A stretch of DNA of 64,000 nucleotides from Psychrobacter submarinus (lineage in GTDB: Bacteria > Pseudomonadota > Gammaproteobacteria > Pseudomonadales > Moraxellaceae), in the NCBI RefSeq assembly GCF_904846685.1, contig NZ_CAJHBQ010000001.1, positions 868,001 to 932,000 on the forward strand, read 5' to 3'. Shown here piece after piece: positions 1-10,965 of this stretch (its first letter is position 1; each line of letters begins with the position of its first letter). A model generated the notes under the pieces. It worked only from the letters and a program-made list of their open reading frames with translations, ran no database searches and was not told the origin of the DNA. A program made the translations under genes and the position numbers.

Positions 1-102
1 TAGATGTGAGCATTTTAATAATCGTGAAATATGCGAGACATGGCTCAGTTTTCTTTAAAAGCTTATGCGCGCCTCGTCCCTCGGCAAAAACGAAGCAATA
101 AA

Positions 103-132
103 AAGAGCCACCAGAATTGTCTGGTAGCTCTT
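103..132 (-). terminator. Intrinsic terminator of tkt
   Basis: A 13-bp stem (AAGAGCCACCAGA against TCTGGTAGCTCTT, one mismatch) is followed on the minus strand by a run of T. It lies about 75 bp past the tkt stop codon. Confidence 0.8.
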
Positions 133-207
133 CTTCGCACAATATTATTAACTCAACTATAAACCATAGCTAAGTGCTGGGCTAAAGCTAAAGCCCCAGC
201 CTACAAA

Positions 208-2205
208 TTAAACCAAACTATTTACCGCTTCAACCACCGCCTCGCTTGTGATACCAAACTCTTTGTACAAGTCGCTAGCAGGCGCTGACTCACCATAAGT
301 TGTCATGCCGATGACTTTGCCATCAAGGCCAACGAACTTATACCAGTAGTCCACATGCGCTGCTTCGACTGCGACACGGGCACGGATATCGGCAGGTAGT
401 ACTGAATCACGGTAGCTGGCATCTTGCTCCATAAAGATCTCAGCACACGGCATAGAGACCACGCGCACGCCTACACTGTTTTCGCTAAGTGTCTTGTATG
501 CTTGCATCGCAAGGCCGACTTCTGAACCGGTAGCGATGATAATGGCTTGCAGCTCGCCTTGCTCTTTCGCTAGTACATAACCACCTTTAGCAATATTAGC
601 GACTTGGCTTGTATCACGCGCTTGATGCGGCAAGCCTTGACGGCTAAAGATAAGCGCTGATGGGTTGTTTTCAGACTTAATCGCCTCAACCCAAGCACTT
701 GCAGATTCAGTCGCGTCACACGGACGCCATGTGCGCAAGTTTGGCGTAGTACGCAGACTCGTCAATTGCTCAACAGGCTGATGCGTTGGACCATCTTCAC
801 CCAGACCGATAGAGTCATGCGTATAGACATGAATGACACGCTGTTTCATTAATGCGCCCATACGCACTGCATTACGCGCGTACTCCATAAACATCAGGAA
901 GGTCGCAACATAAGGGATAAAGCCGCCATGTAGCGCGATACCATTAGCAATCGCGGTCATACCGAACTCACGTACGCCGTAGTAAATATAGTTACCGTCA
1001 GCGTCGGTTTCGATACCCTTGGCGTCTTTGAAAAGGGTTAAGTTTGAGCCAGCCAGATCCGCTGAACCACCCATGATTTCAGGTAGCAAAGGCTGTAGCG
1101 CATTGATCGCGTTTTGACTGGCTTTACGACTGGCGACATCACCGCCTGCTTCTTGAGTTTGCTGGATATAGTCTTTTGCTTGAGCCTCAAAGTCGCTTGG
1201 TAGCTCGCCATTTAGACGGCGCATCAGCTCTTCTGCAAGCTCTGGATAGGCTTTTTTATAGCCCTCAAAAGTCGCGTTCCAGTTCTTTTGCATGACATCG
1301 CCTTTGGCCTTACCATCCCATGCTTCATAGATCTCATCATCTAACTCAAATGGCGCGTGTTTCCATGCCAGCTCATCACGAGTTAGCGCGATTTCATCAT
1401 CACCAAGTGGCGCGCCGTGGCTAGAAGCTTTGCCTTGCTTGTTTGGGCTACCTGCACCAATAGTGGTTTTGCAGATGATTAAGCTTGGACGAGTCGTCTC
1501 ATTGATCGCTTGCTCGGTCGCTTGAGTAATGGCGTCGGTATCATGACCATCGACTTTGATCACCTGCCAGCCGTAGCTCTCAAAGCGCATTTGTGTATCA
1601 TCGGTGAACCAGCCTTCGACGTCGCCATCGATAGAGATGCCATTATCATCATAGAAGAATACTAGTTTACCCAGCTCTAACGTTCCTGCAAGCGAGCAGA
1701 CTTCATGGCTAATGCCTTCCATTAAGCAGCCATCGCCTAAGAACGCATAAGTATGATGGTCGATAACTTCATGACCGTCACGGTTGAACTGCGCGGCAAG
1801 CGTTTTTTCGGCGATAGCAAAACCTACCGCATTAGCGATACCTTGGCCTAGTGGACCTGTCGTCGTTTCCACACCAGGGGTATAACCCAGCTCTGGGTGA
1901 CCTGGCGTCTTTGAATGCAGCTGGCGAAAGCCTTTTAGATCGTCAACGCTGACGTCATACCCTGAAAGATGCAATAATGAATAAATAAGCATCGAGCCAT
2001 GACCGTTTGATAATACAAAGCGGTCACGGTTATGCCAGTTAGGATCAGCAGGGTTATGCTTCAAAAACTTGCGCCATAACACTTCAGCGATATCGGCCAT
2101 ACCCATCGGCGCGCCGGGGTGGCCTGAGTTGGCTTTTTGTACCGCGTCAAACGAGAGCACACGAATAGCATTAGCAAGTTTACGTTCATTAATTGGGGTA
2201 GGCAT
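208..2205 (-). CDS. tkt: Transketolase
   Basis: Thiamine-diphosphate enzyme of the non-oxidative pentose phosphate pathway; it moves two-carbon units between ketose and aldose phosphates in the cytoplasm. The 665-residue length is normal for the family. Visible marks are the N-terminal [12 protein letters not shown] segment, the ThDP motif starting [12 protein letters not shown] and ending in the DDNGISIDG stretch, the central [10 protein letters not shown] segment and the [16 protein letters not shown] loop. An AGGA-like ribosome site precedes the ATG. A 278-bp mobile-like repeat lies about 100 bp upstream, so the promoter is either in the short gap between them or inside the repeat. Confidence 0.97.
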   Translation of the reverse strand: MPTPINERKLANAIRVLSFDAVQKANSGHPGAPMGMADIAEVLWRKFLKHNPADPNWHNRDRFVLSNGHGSMLIYSLLHLSGYDVSVDDLKGFRQLHSKTPGHPELGYTPGVETTTGPLGQGIANAVGFAIAEKTLAAQFNRDGHEVIDHHTYAFLGDGCLMEGISHEVCSLAGTLELGKLVFFYDDNGISIDGDVEGWFTDDTQMRFESYGWQVIKVDGHDTDAITQATEQAINETTRPSLIICKTTIGAGSPNKQGKASSHGAPLGDDEIALTRDELAWKHAPFELDDEIYEAWDGKAKGDVMQKNWNATFEGYKKAYPELAEELMRRLNGELPSDFEAQAKDYIQQTQEAGGDVASRKASQNAINALQPLLPEIMGGSADLAGSNLTLFKDAKGIETDADGNYIYYGVREFGMTAIANGIALHGGFIPYVATFLMFMEYARNAVRMGALMKQRVIHVYTHDSIGLGEDGPTHQPVEQLTSLRTTPNLRTWRPCDATESASAWVEAIKSENNPSALIFSRQGLPHQARDTSQVANIAKGGYVLAKEQGELQAIIIATGSEVGLAMQAYKTLSENSVGVRVVSMPCAEIFMEQDASYRDSVLPADIRARVAVEAAHVDYWYKFVGLDGKVIGMTTYGESAPASDLYKEFGITSEAVVEAVNSLV

Positions 2206-2302
2206 AGCAGGTCCTAATATTCGGATGATAAGTCAAGAAGACAAAAGGAAAAGCGATTGAGTAATAAGACTAGAGCGTAATAACTACGCGCGCTCGATAA
2301 TT

Positions 2303-2580
2303 AGGACGTGTTGAACATTCGCAAATAGGCACTGCTGATCGCTAAAATTGTTCCAGACAAGGCACAAAGCGACGATAATGCAGATGCCTTAGCGAGATTT
2401 GTAACGCAGTATGGGGCAATTTTAGCATCAGCCCTCACGACAACAACAGGGACAGGACTCTTTTTTGCCGCTTCATCGTTAAAAATAAGCGCTTAGAATG
2501 ACTAAACTTATTATTTTTAACATCGAATCGCCTAAAAAATAGTCGCTGTCAGTGCCATGGTCGAATGTTCAACACGCCCT
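2303..2580 (-). repeat. 278-bp TA-flanked MITE-like element, copy 1
   Basis: Ends are inverted repeats of AGGGCGTGTTGAACATTCG (one substitution, AGGACG, at the left end) and both ends abut TA dinucleotides. The element is exactly 278 bp, like copies at 20098 and 50223, but is inverted relative to them. An internal hairpin lies at 2478-2521. It contains no plausible gene. It sits between serS and tkt and takes up most of the 550-bp gap. No transposase for it was found in the window. Confidence 0.85.
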
Positions 2581-2755
2581 AGATAAATAACAAGATATTT
2601 AAGTCAGGGGCAATATTAACATATTTGCGATAATCCTAGCTAAAAATGCGCTGACAGGAGCGTTTGCATTTCGCAATCACTCCTATTGGTTTTATTAAAT
2701 GACAGACATGTAGATACATGAATAGGCAGAATCGATAGATAGGATAAAGCGCTAC

Positions 2756-4066
<1,311 letters not shown>

Positions 4067-4283
4067 TTAGATGAGTAAAACTAAATGGTTGCTATGATAC
4101 CAAGACACAGCGGATTTGACCACGTTTTCGCATAGTTTTGCAACAGATAACGATAGATAGGCGAATCTATTTCTTTTATAGGCGCTTTTCGGTAAGATAA
4201 GCACCTACCGATATCCTTCTTTAGCCCATTATAGTGTGCCAAAGTCGTCTAACACTTTTTATCTGAGTATCTGAGAACCTTTT

Positions 4284-4943
4284 ATGGCCCTGTATCCCTA
4301 TACGCTGCAACCTATCGCCCTCAACTTGACGGAAGCTGAATTTCAGCAAGCCCAATACGAGCTATTTACTAATGCAAGCCCCTCTTTTGGTCTAAAAAGT
4401 CTAAAAATGAAAGAGTGGATCATCATAGGGATAGTCGTCCTCCTAGCCATCGCTGGACTGGTCTTTTTGACGGGCTACTCAACGATTATTTTTTGGCTAA
4501 TGCTAGTATCCGTAGTCATCTATTTGTTGGTTCGGACCCTTGGCTTTAAATGGTACGTCAAAAAAGAGTTTGAAAAACAAGTGTCGGGGCAAGAGATGCC
4601 TGATGAGATGCGCCAAATCAAGCTTGGCGTACAAAAGCATGGCCTAGTGATGGCGATGCCTGCCAATCAGCCTGATCTGATGCAAAACCCGCAAATGCGC
4701 GGTATGCAAATGCGTGCCGGCGCAACTCAGCAAGCAGTGATACCTTGGAGCGCGGTCAAGAGCTGGGATGAGACTGATGACTATATCTTTATGATGTTTG
4801 AGATGAAAGGTCAGCAAGGCAGTCAAATTATACCTAAGCGCTTAACTACGCAAAAATTCCCTATCGATACGGTACGTCAACATCTACAAGAAGTCGTTCC
4901 TATTCGCGGTCTAAACCCCGAGAGCTTACAGCCTCCTGCTTAG
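4284..4943 (+). CDS. Membrane protein with YcxB-like C-terminal domain
   Basis: 219-residue protein of unknown function. Two adjacent transmembrane segments lie at about residues 46-85. The C-terminal half (about 115-200) resembles the YcxB-like domain: an I-P-W-x-x-V segment, then D-D-Y-I-F-M and I-I-P-K-R. An inserted Met/Gln-rich stretch (residues ~132-153) is unusual. The ribosome site is weak. It is transcribed away from serS and alone. The domain assignment is from pattern memory and the role is unknown. Confidence 0.75.
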   Translation: MALYPYTLQPIALNLTEAEFQQAQYELFTNASPSFGLKSLKMKEWIIIGIVVLLAIAGLVFLTGYSTIIFWLMLVSVVIYLLVRTLGFKWYVKKEFEKQVSGQEMPDEMRQIKLGVQKHGLVMAMPANQPDLMQNPQMRGMQMRAGATQQAVIPWSAVKSWDETDDYIFMMFEMKGQQGSQIIPKRLTTQKFPIDTVRQHLQEVVPIRGLNPESLQPPA

Positions 4944-5029
4944 CGCATTAGCTGCACTAGTTAAAGCTGTTAGTAGTTATCACTTTTCCATGTTTTATAA
5001 AACTCATCATATTGGTTTATTTAATTCAA

Positions 5030-5058
5030 TTAACCTAACCACCTACCTTTGCTATGAT
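5030..5058 (+). promoter_or_regulatory. Candidate promoter of dps
   Basis: TTAACC, a 17-bp spacer, then TATGAT lie about 190 bp upstream of the dps ATG. The -10 is embedded in the 13-bp palindrome TGCTATGATAGCA (5050-5062), which could be an extended -10 or an operator. The 10-mer TATGATAGCA recurs at the pyrC promoter. The rest of the 303-bp gap 4944-5246 is AT-rich without other clear signals. Confidence 0.4.
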
Positions 5059-5246
5059 AGCAGTCATTAAAGAGGCAGGAGCTAGCAGACGGGTTTTGCT
5101 ACTGTCTGCTTAATAAGATAAAATAATTTTGATTAAAATGTAAAAAATAGTCACCAATATTTTTAATCGTACTTTAATTACAGTTTTTTTAGCATAGTCT
5201 TTAAATACAGTTTTTAAATTAACACTCACATTAAAAGGATAATATT

Positions 5247-5735
5247 ATGAGTAATCAAGATAACACTACTAATCAGATTGGCCTAGAAAGAGCAGATATG
5301 AGCGCTGTCGTTGAAAAGCTTAACAGCTTACTATCGAGCTATCATATGTTTTATATCAACGTACGCGGCTATCACTGGAACGTTAAAGGCGAGCACTTCT
5401 TTTCATTGCATGAGCAGTTTGAAGAGCTGTACACTAACTTGCAAGTAGAGATCGATGAGATTGCCGAGCGCATTCTAACTCTAGGTAAAACGCCACTACA
5501 TGCTTATAGCGACTTTGCTCAGCATACTAGCATCAAAGAAGACAAAAACGTCCATGATGGTAATAGCTGCGTCAAAGGTGTAGTTACAGGTTTACAGACG
5601 CTTATCGAAGAGCAGCGTAAAGTATCAGCTCTAGCGGAAGAAGCGGAAGACCAAGGTACTGCTGACTTGCTTGATGAGTATGTGCAGCAGCAAGAGAAGC
5701 TAGTATGGATGTATAACGCATTTTTAGGAAAATAG
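5247..5735 (+). CDS. dps: Dps-family ferritin-like DNA-protection protein
   Basis: 162-residue Dps/MrgA-type miniferritin. It is expected to assemble as a dodecamer, oxidise Fe(II) with peroxide, store iron and in many species bind DNA. The inter-subunit ferroxidase ligands are visible: H43 in the YHWNVKG segment, H55 in SLHEQF, D70 and E74 in DEIAER. The N-terminus is polar and lacks a lysine-rich DNA-binding tail, so direct DNA binding is uncertain. A good AAAGGA ribosome site precedes the ATG. It is a single-gene unit with its own terminator, fitting a stress-regulated gene. Confidence 0.93.
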   Translation: MSNQDNTTNQIGLERADMSAVVEKLNSLLSSYHMFYINVRGYHWNVKGEHFFSLHEQFEELYTNLQVEIDEIAERILTLGKTPLHAYSDFAQHTSIKEDKNVHDGNSCVKGVVTGLQTLIEEQRKVSALAEEAEDQGTADLLDEYVQQQEKLVWMYNAFLGK

Positions 5736-5771
5736 CATTATATAAGTCGTGTTTAGTAATCAGTTATGCAC

Positions 5772-5805
5772 AAAAAAGCACCTATAGAATTAGGTGCTTT
5801 TTTTA
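5772..5805 (+). terminator. Intrinsic terminator of dps
   Basis: AAGCACCTA stem pairing with TAGGTGCTT, followed by a run of T, 40 bp after the dps stop codon. Confidence 0.85.
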
Positions 5806-5861
5806 TATCTAAATTTTGGCACAATGATTGCTATCTACAGTAGCTTACTGATTATAATAGC

Positions 5862-6605
5862 CTATTCTTGTACCCATTGGCGTATTTTTGCGCGCTCGTT
5901 TGGCGTTGCTTGTAACCAAAGCTGCATAAAGCTATCTAGAGTATTGGTGCTTTGCACTGATGCCGCTTTTGTAGTGGGTGCTACGCTATAAGTACTCGTG
6001 GCTAGCGTAGTTCCTGTAGTCGCCCTTGTCGGTTGTGGCTGAACTGCCGGTGCAGGTGATGGCTGGTCAATAGCAGCGATAGCGCGTTGGTTTTGCATCT
6101 GCGCATCTTCGCCACCGCCAAATACGCCGCCAATCGCTTTACTCAACCCAGAGAAAATTCCGCCACTGTTGCCAGCTACGCTTTGTTGACTGGCGATAAT
6201 GGTATTGTTTTGCTGCACAGCAAGCGTTGGCTGTTTTGCATACTCTTTAGCAGCTTTATAATCCTCTGGCTGGTTTGGCATAACCAAACGATAGGTCTGA
6301 TTGTCCGCCATTTCAGCGACAACACTGACGTTACCCGAACGCAGATAGTCATGCTCATCACGAGGAAGATTATACAGACGATCGTATTTGGCTGTTATCG
6401 CATGCTTACCCGGCTGTAGCGTGAAGCTTTTAATCAATGGCTGAAAGATACTTTGAGAAATCTCTTGCCCATTAATCGCGGTAACCTTGATATTGTCATC
6501 CACGAGCAGCGTCACGTCGGCATGCGTTAGCATAGATACTGAGCTTGCGGCCATCAGTAACGTACCGACGGATAGTTTTTTGTATAAAGAGGCTGAGAGT
6601 GTCAT
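5862..6605 (-). CDS. DUF2057 (YccT-like) exported protein
   Basis: 247-residue secreted protein. A signal peptide runs to about residue 29 (basic start, hydrophobic core ending THA-D). The following ~110 residues match the DUF2057/YccT pattern: strands around NIKVTAINGQEI, then LQPGKHAITAKYDRL and a YRLVMPNQP stretch. The middle is Gly/Ala/Pro/Thr-rich and low complexity; the C-terminus ends in a short amphipathic helix (ATPNERAKIRQWVQE). The E. coli relative has been connected to curli; that role is not supported here. It is convergent with dps. Confidence 0.8.
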   Translation of the reverse strand: MTLSASLYKKLSVGTLLMAASSVSMLTHADVTLLVDDNIKVTAINGQEISQSIFQPLIKSFTLQPGKHAITAKYDRLYNLPRDEHDYLRSGNVSVVAEMADNQTYRLVMPNQPEDYKAAKEYAKQPTLAVQQNNTIIASQQSVAGNSGGIFSGLSKAIGGVFGGGEDAQMQNQRAIAAIDQPSPAPAVQPQPTRATTGTTLATSTYSVAPTTKAASVQSTNTLDSFMQLWLQATPNERAKIRQWVQE

Positions 6606-6694
6606 AAGATATCCTATCGATAGTAAAATTATTTTATAAAATACAATACTGTGTGCAATAAACTGTTTTGTGCAATAAAAATATGAGTATAAGG

Positions 6695-7498
6695 TTAAAA
6701 GTCGAGTGGCATCGTCTGATTGTCATCGATCGCCGCTTGACTATCGACTTGGGTTTCTTGACTGATATCCGCCAGCTCAGCGGCTAAGGTCTGCTCATCG
6801 ATCGTACGCAGAGCATCGCTGATGACTGCTTTTGAGATATTACTGCGGCCTAAGTTTGAAAACATAGGCTGTATGTAATTGAGCACTTCCATCATCGCCC
6901 CAATACGATGCGGACCTTCTGTGAGCAAATGAGTCAAAATACGCTCATCAAACTGCCAACCGCGCCGGCGCAAGATAGATTCTAGCAGCGCTTGACGATC
7001 GACTAACTTATGGCCATCAGGGACCTTGAAGCTTGGCGCCTGCGACAACCTAGTGAGTAGATCGGTCAGCTGAAATGGCAGCATGCTTGCAGATTTGTTA
7101 GCAGCAAATAATAGCTGACGTTGGCCCTCTCGGCTGCGATTGATCAGATGAAACAAAGCCTCTTGCCACTGAGTACTATGCTCTAGAACATCCAAATCAT
7201 CAATAGCGATAACATCAAAGTTCTCTAGCGAAGATAGGACATTGACATCGGTATTGACTAGCTCATTGAGCGAAAGGCAAATGGCTGATTTATCGATATC
7301 GATAAACGACTCGCAGATAGCAGATAATAAATGGGACTTGCCAGTAGCAGGGCTGCCAAATAGGTACAACTGACCTATCAGGCCGACATGAAGCTGCCGC
7401 ACTGCATCGATGATAGACATCCAACCGGGACCTGAAAAGTCGCTGAGACTCGCATCATGCTTTATGTCCAGATTGAGACTTAGCTGTGCTTGCGCCAT
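6695..7498 (-). CDS. hda: DnaA regulatory inactivator Hda
   Basis: 267-residue AAA+ DnaA homologue. With the DNA-loaded sliding clamp, Hda stimulates ATP hydrolysis by DnaA and prevents re-initiation. The N-terminal QLSLNL (residues 5-10) fits the clamp-binding motif. Walker A is GSPATGKS (48-55) and Walker B is VIAIDDLD (around 100). The protein extends about 30 residues past the usual end with an acidic, Gln-rich tail. Gene order hda-perM facing purM-purN is seen in related gammaproteobacteria. Confidence 0.93.
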   Translation of the reverse strand: MAQAQLSLNLDIKHDASLSDFSGPGWMSIIDAVRQLHVGLIGQLYLFGSPATGKSHLLSAICESFIDIDKSAICLSLNELVNTDVNVLSSLENFDVIAIDDLDVLEHSTQWQEALFHLINRSREGQRQLLFAANKSASMLPFQLTDLLTRLSQAPSFKVPDGHKLVDRQALLESILRRRGWQFDERILTHLLTEGPHRIGAMMEVLNYIQPMFSNLGRSNISKAVISDALRTIDEQTLAAELADISQETQVDSQAAIDDNQTMPLDF

Positions 7499-7664
7499 AG
7501 ATCGTCAACTTAGTTTGGATAACACGGTAAAACGGTATTGAGAAACCATATCTTCTAAAATTGTGTTATAAACACTGCGCCTATATATACCATACTTCTA
7601 AAATGACTGACAAGTGCTTTACTCTTTTTAGCCATAGCAAAGAAGGATATGTTCTCAAATAAGA

Positions 7665-8771
7665 TCATTCTTTTTTGAATAGATCCAACTGAACGCGGCC
7701 TTTATAAAAGTCAGTCGAGCGATAATAAGCATAGAGATGCCTAAATAGCACATTGATTACCGCTGATACGGGTAGCGCAATAAGCATACCAACGAAGCCT
7801 AATAGGCTTGCCCCTGCCAACACCGCAAAGATGACCCATAGCGGCGATAGACCGATTTTGTCCCCTAGTAGTAGCGGCTGCAGCACATAACCTTCAGCGG
7901 CTTGACCGACCAAAAAGGCTCCCACAATCAACGAAAGATAGAACCAATCAAAGCCAAACTGAAATAGTCCCGCGATAATGGCAGCAATAAAGCCCAAACC
8001 AAAACCTAAATAGGGTACGAAGCTTGCGATACCAGCGACCATACCAATAGTGAGTCCCAGCTCCAAACCGATCAGCTGCAGCTGTATAGCATAAATAGCG
8101 CCTAGTAACACCATAACCAAAAGCTGTCCTTTAATAAACTCCATTAAAGCGCGATCACACTCCTTAGCAATAGTAATCACTTTTTTGCTATACCCTGCCG
8201 GTATGGCCATCTTCCAGTTATGAGTACGCTGCTCCCAATTGAATAAAAAGTAGAACGTCAAAATAGGTACCAACACAATCAAGCCGGCATTATTGACAAA
8301 CCTCATCCCCGAAGAAAGAATTTGACTCATCCATGTGCTCGCATCAGAGATGTTGTAATGCGTCTGCATATAACTGACCAAGGTCTCAGAAAAGCCTTCG
8401 ATCTGCAATGCCGGCAGTAGTATGTTGGTATTGCTCACAAACCAGTCGCGAACCACATCATTATACCAACTCAAAATCCTTGGTAGATACTCCCAAGCTG
8501 CCTGCAACTGGTGCCACAACGTCGGTATCAACCACCATAACAATAGCGCCATACCTACAGTAATCGTAGTATAAACGACGATAATCGCAATCCAGCGTCT
8601 AACGTATTTGCTCAGCCGCTTTACTAAAGGATTAAATAAATAGGCCAGTACAAAGGCGACAAAAAAAGGGATGATGACAGGCAGCATCAACTTTAATAAA
8701 AACAAGGCTATAATAATAATGACGACGATAAATAGACGTCGAAAAAAAGGATCTATAGGCTGGGATGTCAT
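7665..8771 (-). CDS. perM: AI-2E / PerM-family permease
   Basis: 368-residue inner-membrane protein with about eight hydrophobic segments: one near residues 12-45, one near 60-85, and a cluster from 160 to 345, separated by a periplasmic region of about 80 residues. The GLELGLTIGMVAGIASFVPY stretch and the YVLQPLLLGDKIGLSPLWVI stretch are typical of the AI-2E transporter/PerM family. Substrates vary in this family (autoinducer export, Na+ or Li+ antiport), so none is assigned. It is co-directional with hda, 166 bp apart. Confidence 0.88.
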   Translation of the reverse strand: MTSQPIDPFFRRLFIVVIIIIALFLLKLMLPVIIPFFVAFVLAYLFNPLVKRLSKYVRRWIAIIVVYTTITVGMALLLWWLIPTLWHQLQAAWEYLPRILSWYNDVVRDWFVSNTNILLPALQIEGFSETLVSYMQTHYNISDASTWMSQILSSGMRFVNNAGLIVLVPILTFYFLFNWEQRTHNWKMAIPAGYSKKVITIAKECDRALMEFIKGQLLVMVLLGAIYAIQLQLIGLELGLTIGMVAGIASFVPYLGFGLGFIAAIIAGLFQFGFDWFYLSLIVGAFLVGQAAEGYVLQPLLLGDKIGLSPLWVIFAVLAGASLLGFVGMLIALPVSAVINVLFRHLYAYYRSTDFYKGRVQLDLFKKE

Positions 8772-8995
8772 TATTAATGATCCTACAAGTAAGGGATGGT
8801 TAATGCGCTTATAAGCGATAAAAGCTAAGCAGTCTAATGATGAGAGTTTTTTTAGTAACTTCTAAAGACTAAGACTGACATTATCGCAAAGTAATCATAA
8901 AAAGCGGTGAGATTTTTGTATCGACCACTCTTTTACCACTTATTGCTGTTTTATAAGAAATATAAGGCTTTTATAGACAATATTAGCAAGTTACT

Positions 8996-9025
8996 TTGCG
9001 AGGATGAGCTATTATTGGGTATAAT
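8996..9025 (+). promoter_or_regulatory. Candidate purM promoter
   Basis: TTGCGA, an 18-bp spacer and a perfect TATAAT lie about 60 bp upstream of the purM start. The rest of the 311-bp divergent gap between perM and purM shows no clear operator. Confidence 0.5.
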
Positions 9026-9082
9026 GCGCACACAAAAATTGTTTTATCTTATTTAGTTCCATACCCCAATTGTGAGATGACT

Positions 9083-10132
9083 ATGAGTGACAAGCCCTCT
9101 TTAAGCTACAAAGATGCTGGCGTTGATATCGATGCTGGTGATGCGTTAGTCCAACGTATCAAGTCCGTGGCAAAAGCCACTACCCGTCCTGAAGTAGTTG
9201 GCGGGCTTGGTGGTTTTGGTGCCCTCTGCCGTATCCCTACTGGCTACACTTCACCACTACTCGTCTCAGGTACCGACGGCGTCGGCACTAAGCTCAAGCT
9301 GGCACTACAGCTTGATCGTCACGATACGATTGGTATTGATCTAGTCGCTATGTGCGTAAACGATCTACTCGTATGCGGGGCTGAGCCGTTATTCTTCTTG
9401 GACTATTACGCAACCGGCAAGCTCGATGTAGATACCGCAGCTACAGTCGTCAGCGGCATTGGCGAGGGCTGTAAGCTTGCTAACTGTGCTCTTATCGGTG
9501 GCGAGACTGCTGAGATGCCAGGTATGTATCAAGACGAAGATTATGATCTCGCAGGCTTCTGTGTCGGCGTTGTAGAAGAGGCAGAAGTCATCACCGGCAA
9601 AAACGTCAGCGAGGGCGATGTGCTCATTGCCCTAGCCTCAAGTGGCGCTCATTCCAATGGCTACTCGCTAGTGCGTAAAGTCATCGAAGTCAGCGGTGTT
9701 GATGTCACTACTAGCGATGAGACCCTTGATGACCAGCCTATCGCAGATGCGCTGATGGCGCCGACTCGTATCTATGTCAAAGCGATCAAAGCGCTGCAAG
9801 ACACGCTTGGTAGCTCATCGCTGCACGCGATGTCACATATCACCGGCGGTGGTCTGACTGATAATTTACCACGTGTATTACCAGATCATCTTGCTGCTAG
9901 TATCGATACTACTAGCTGGCAATTCTCAGAGCTGTTTAACTGGCTACAAACTGAGGGCAATATTAGTCAGGCTGAGATGTATCGTACCTTTAACTGTGGC
10001 GTTGGTTTTGTGATTGTGGTGCCAGAACAGCAGGCTGATAAAGCTATTGAGATCTTAAACGACAATGGTGAACAAGCTTGGCAAATCGGCGAAATGGTCA
10101 GCCGCGAAGCTGACGCTGTGGTCTATCGTTAA
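9083..10132 (+). CDS. purM: Phosphoribosylformylglycinamidine cyclo-ligase
   Basis: AIR synthetase, the fifth step of de novo purine synthesis: it closes the imidazole ring using ATP. 349 residues. The N-terminus [17 protein letters not shown] and the [20 protein letters not shown] and [11 protein letters not shown] segments are family hallmarks. The second ATG (9083) is chosen over 9077 because it gives the length seen in E. coli PurM and leaves GAG at a workable distance. Its stop overlaps the purN start by one base (TAATG), implying translational coupling. Confidence 0.96.
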   Translation: MSDKPSLSYKDAGVDIDAGDALVQRIKSVAKATTRPEVVGGLGGFGALCRIPTGYTSPLLVSGTDGVGTKLKLALQLDRHDTIGIDLVAMCVNDLLVCGAEPLFFLDYYATGKLDVDTAATVVSGIGEGCKLANCALIGGETAEMPGMYQDEDYDLAGFCVGVVEEAEVITGKNVSEGDVLIALASSGAHSNGYSLVRKVIEVSGVDVTTSDETLDDQPIADALMAPTRIYVKAIKALQDTLGSSSLHAMSHITGGGLTDNLPRVLPDHLAASIDTTSWQFSELFNWLQTEGNISQAEMYRTFNCGVGFVIVVPEQQADKAIEILNDNGEQAWQIGEMVSREADAVVYR

Positions 10133-10830
10133 TGTCTAGCACTTCGTTAAAAAGCCGCGCCTCATCCATCAGTGAGCCATTACGAGTAGCCGTACTCGTC
10201 TCAGGTAGTGGTAGCAACTTACAAGTCTTAATAGATGCTATGCAGGCAGGCGAGCTACCGATAGAGATAGTTGGCGTTATCAGCAATCGCGAGGATGCTT
10301 ATGCAATCACGCGTGCAACAGATGCCGATATCCCAGTCGTGGTATTGTCCCATGTGGCAAGTGGCAAACGCATGGGTATTAAGACTTTTGAGACGCATGC
10401 ATCTGCGCAGCTACAAGACTGGCAACCTGACTTGATTGTATTAGCTGGCTTTATGCGGGTGCTGAGTAGCAATTTTATTCATCATGCTATCGCGCCAATG
10501 ATTAACTTACATCCCTCATTGCTTCCTGCCTATAAAGGACTCGATACTCATCAAAGAGTGATTCAGGCAGGCGAGCGTCATCATGGCTGTAGTATCCATG
10601 TGGTCACCGCTGAGCTTGATGCGGGTGCTGTGTTGACTCGAGCGCTACTGGAAGTCAATTTGAAGGACACGGCTGATAGCTTACAAGTACGAGTACAAAA
10701 GCTTGAACATCAACTGCTGCCTTGGACGATTTTGCTGTTGGCTAAAGGCGTATTAACACTCAATACCGATTCATCAGATGATGCTAATTACTTGCCAGCG
10801 CTACCGTTAACATTGCACATCGACCAGTAA
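10132..10830 (+). CDS. purN: Phosphoribosylglycinamide formyltransferase (GART)
   Basis: Transfers a formyl group from 10-formyl-THF to GAR in the third step of purine synthesis. The fold starts at AVLVSGSGSNLQVL (about residues 20-33). The catalytic region shows INLHPSLLPAYKG with its Asn and His, GCSIHVVT, and the ELDAGAVL aspartate. An extra ~15 residues precede the family start and about 15 follow the usual end. It is coupled to purM by a one-base overlap and ended by a terminator shared with the opposite gene. Confidence 0.96.
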   Translation: MSSTSLKSRASSISEPLRVAVLVSGSGSNLQVLIDAMQAGELPIEIVGVISNREDAYAITRATDADIPVVVLSHVASGKRMGIKTFETHASAQLQDWQPDLIVLAGFMRVLSSNFIHHAIAPMINLHPSLLPAYKGLDTHQRVIQAGERHHGCSIHVVTAELDAGAVLTRALLEVNLKDTADSLQVRVQKLEHQLLPWTILLLAKGVLTLNTDSSDDANYLPALPLTLHIDQ

Positions 10831-10880
10831 ATGCAAGCTCTATCTTAAGATTTCTCAATTAGAAATAATGACACATAAAA

Positions 10881-10915
10881 AAGCCCAGTCACTCTATATA
10901 TGAATGACTGGGCTT
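10881..10915. terminator. Bidirectional terminator between purN and the aldehyde dehydrogenase gene
   Basis: A perfect 11-bp stem, AAGCCCAGTCA against TGACTGGGCTT, with A-rich sequence on the left and T-rich on the right. It can serve both converging genes. Confidence 0.85.
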
Positions 10916-10965
10916 CATTTTATCTAGCGCTAAGTTTGTTTTAGCTATAAGATTTGTCTGTGCTC

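Noticed and set aside
2650..2690. Hairpin downstream of serS as a terminator
   Set aside because: The stem is broken and no T-run follows directly on the minus strand.
10098..10286. Minus-strand frame across the purM-purN junction
   Set aside because: It is opposite two conserved coupled genes and has no ribosome site.
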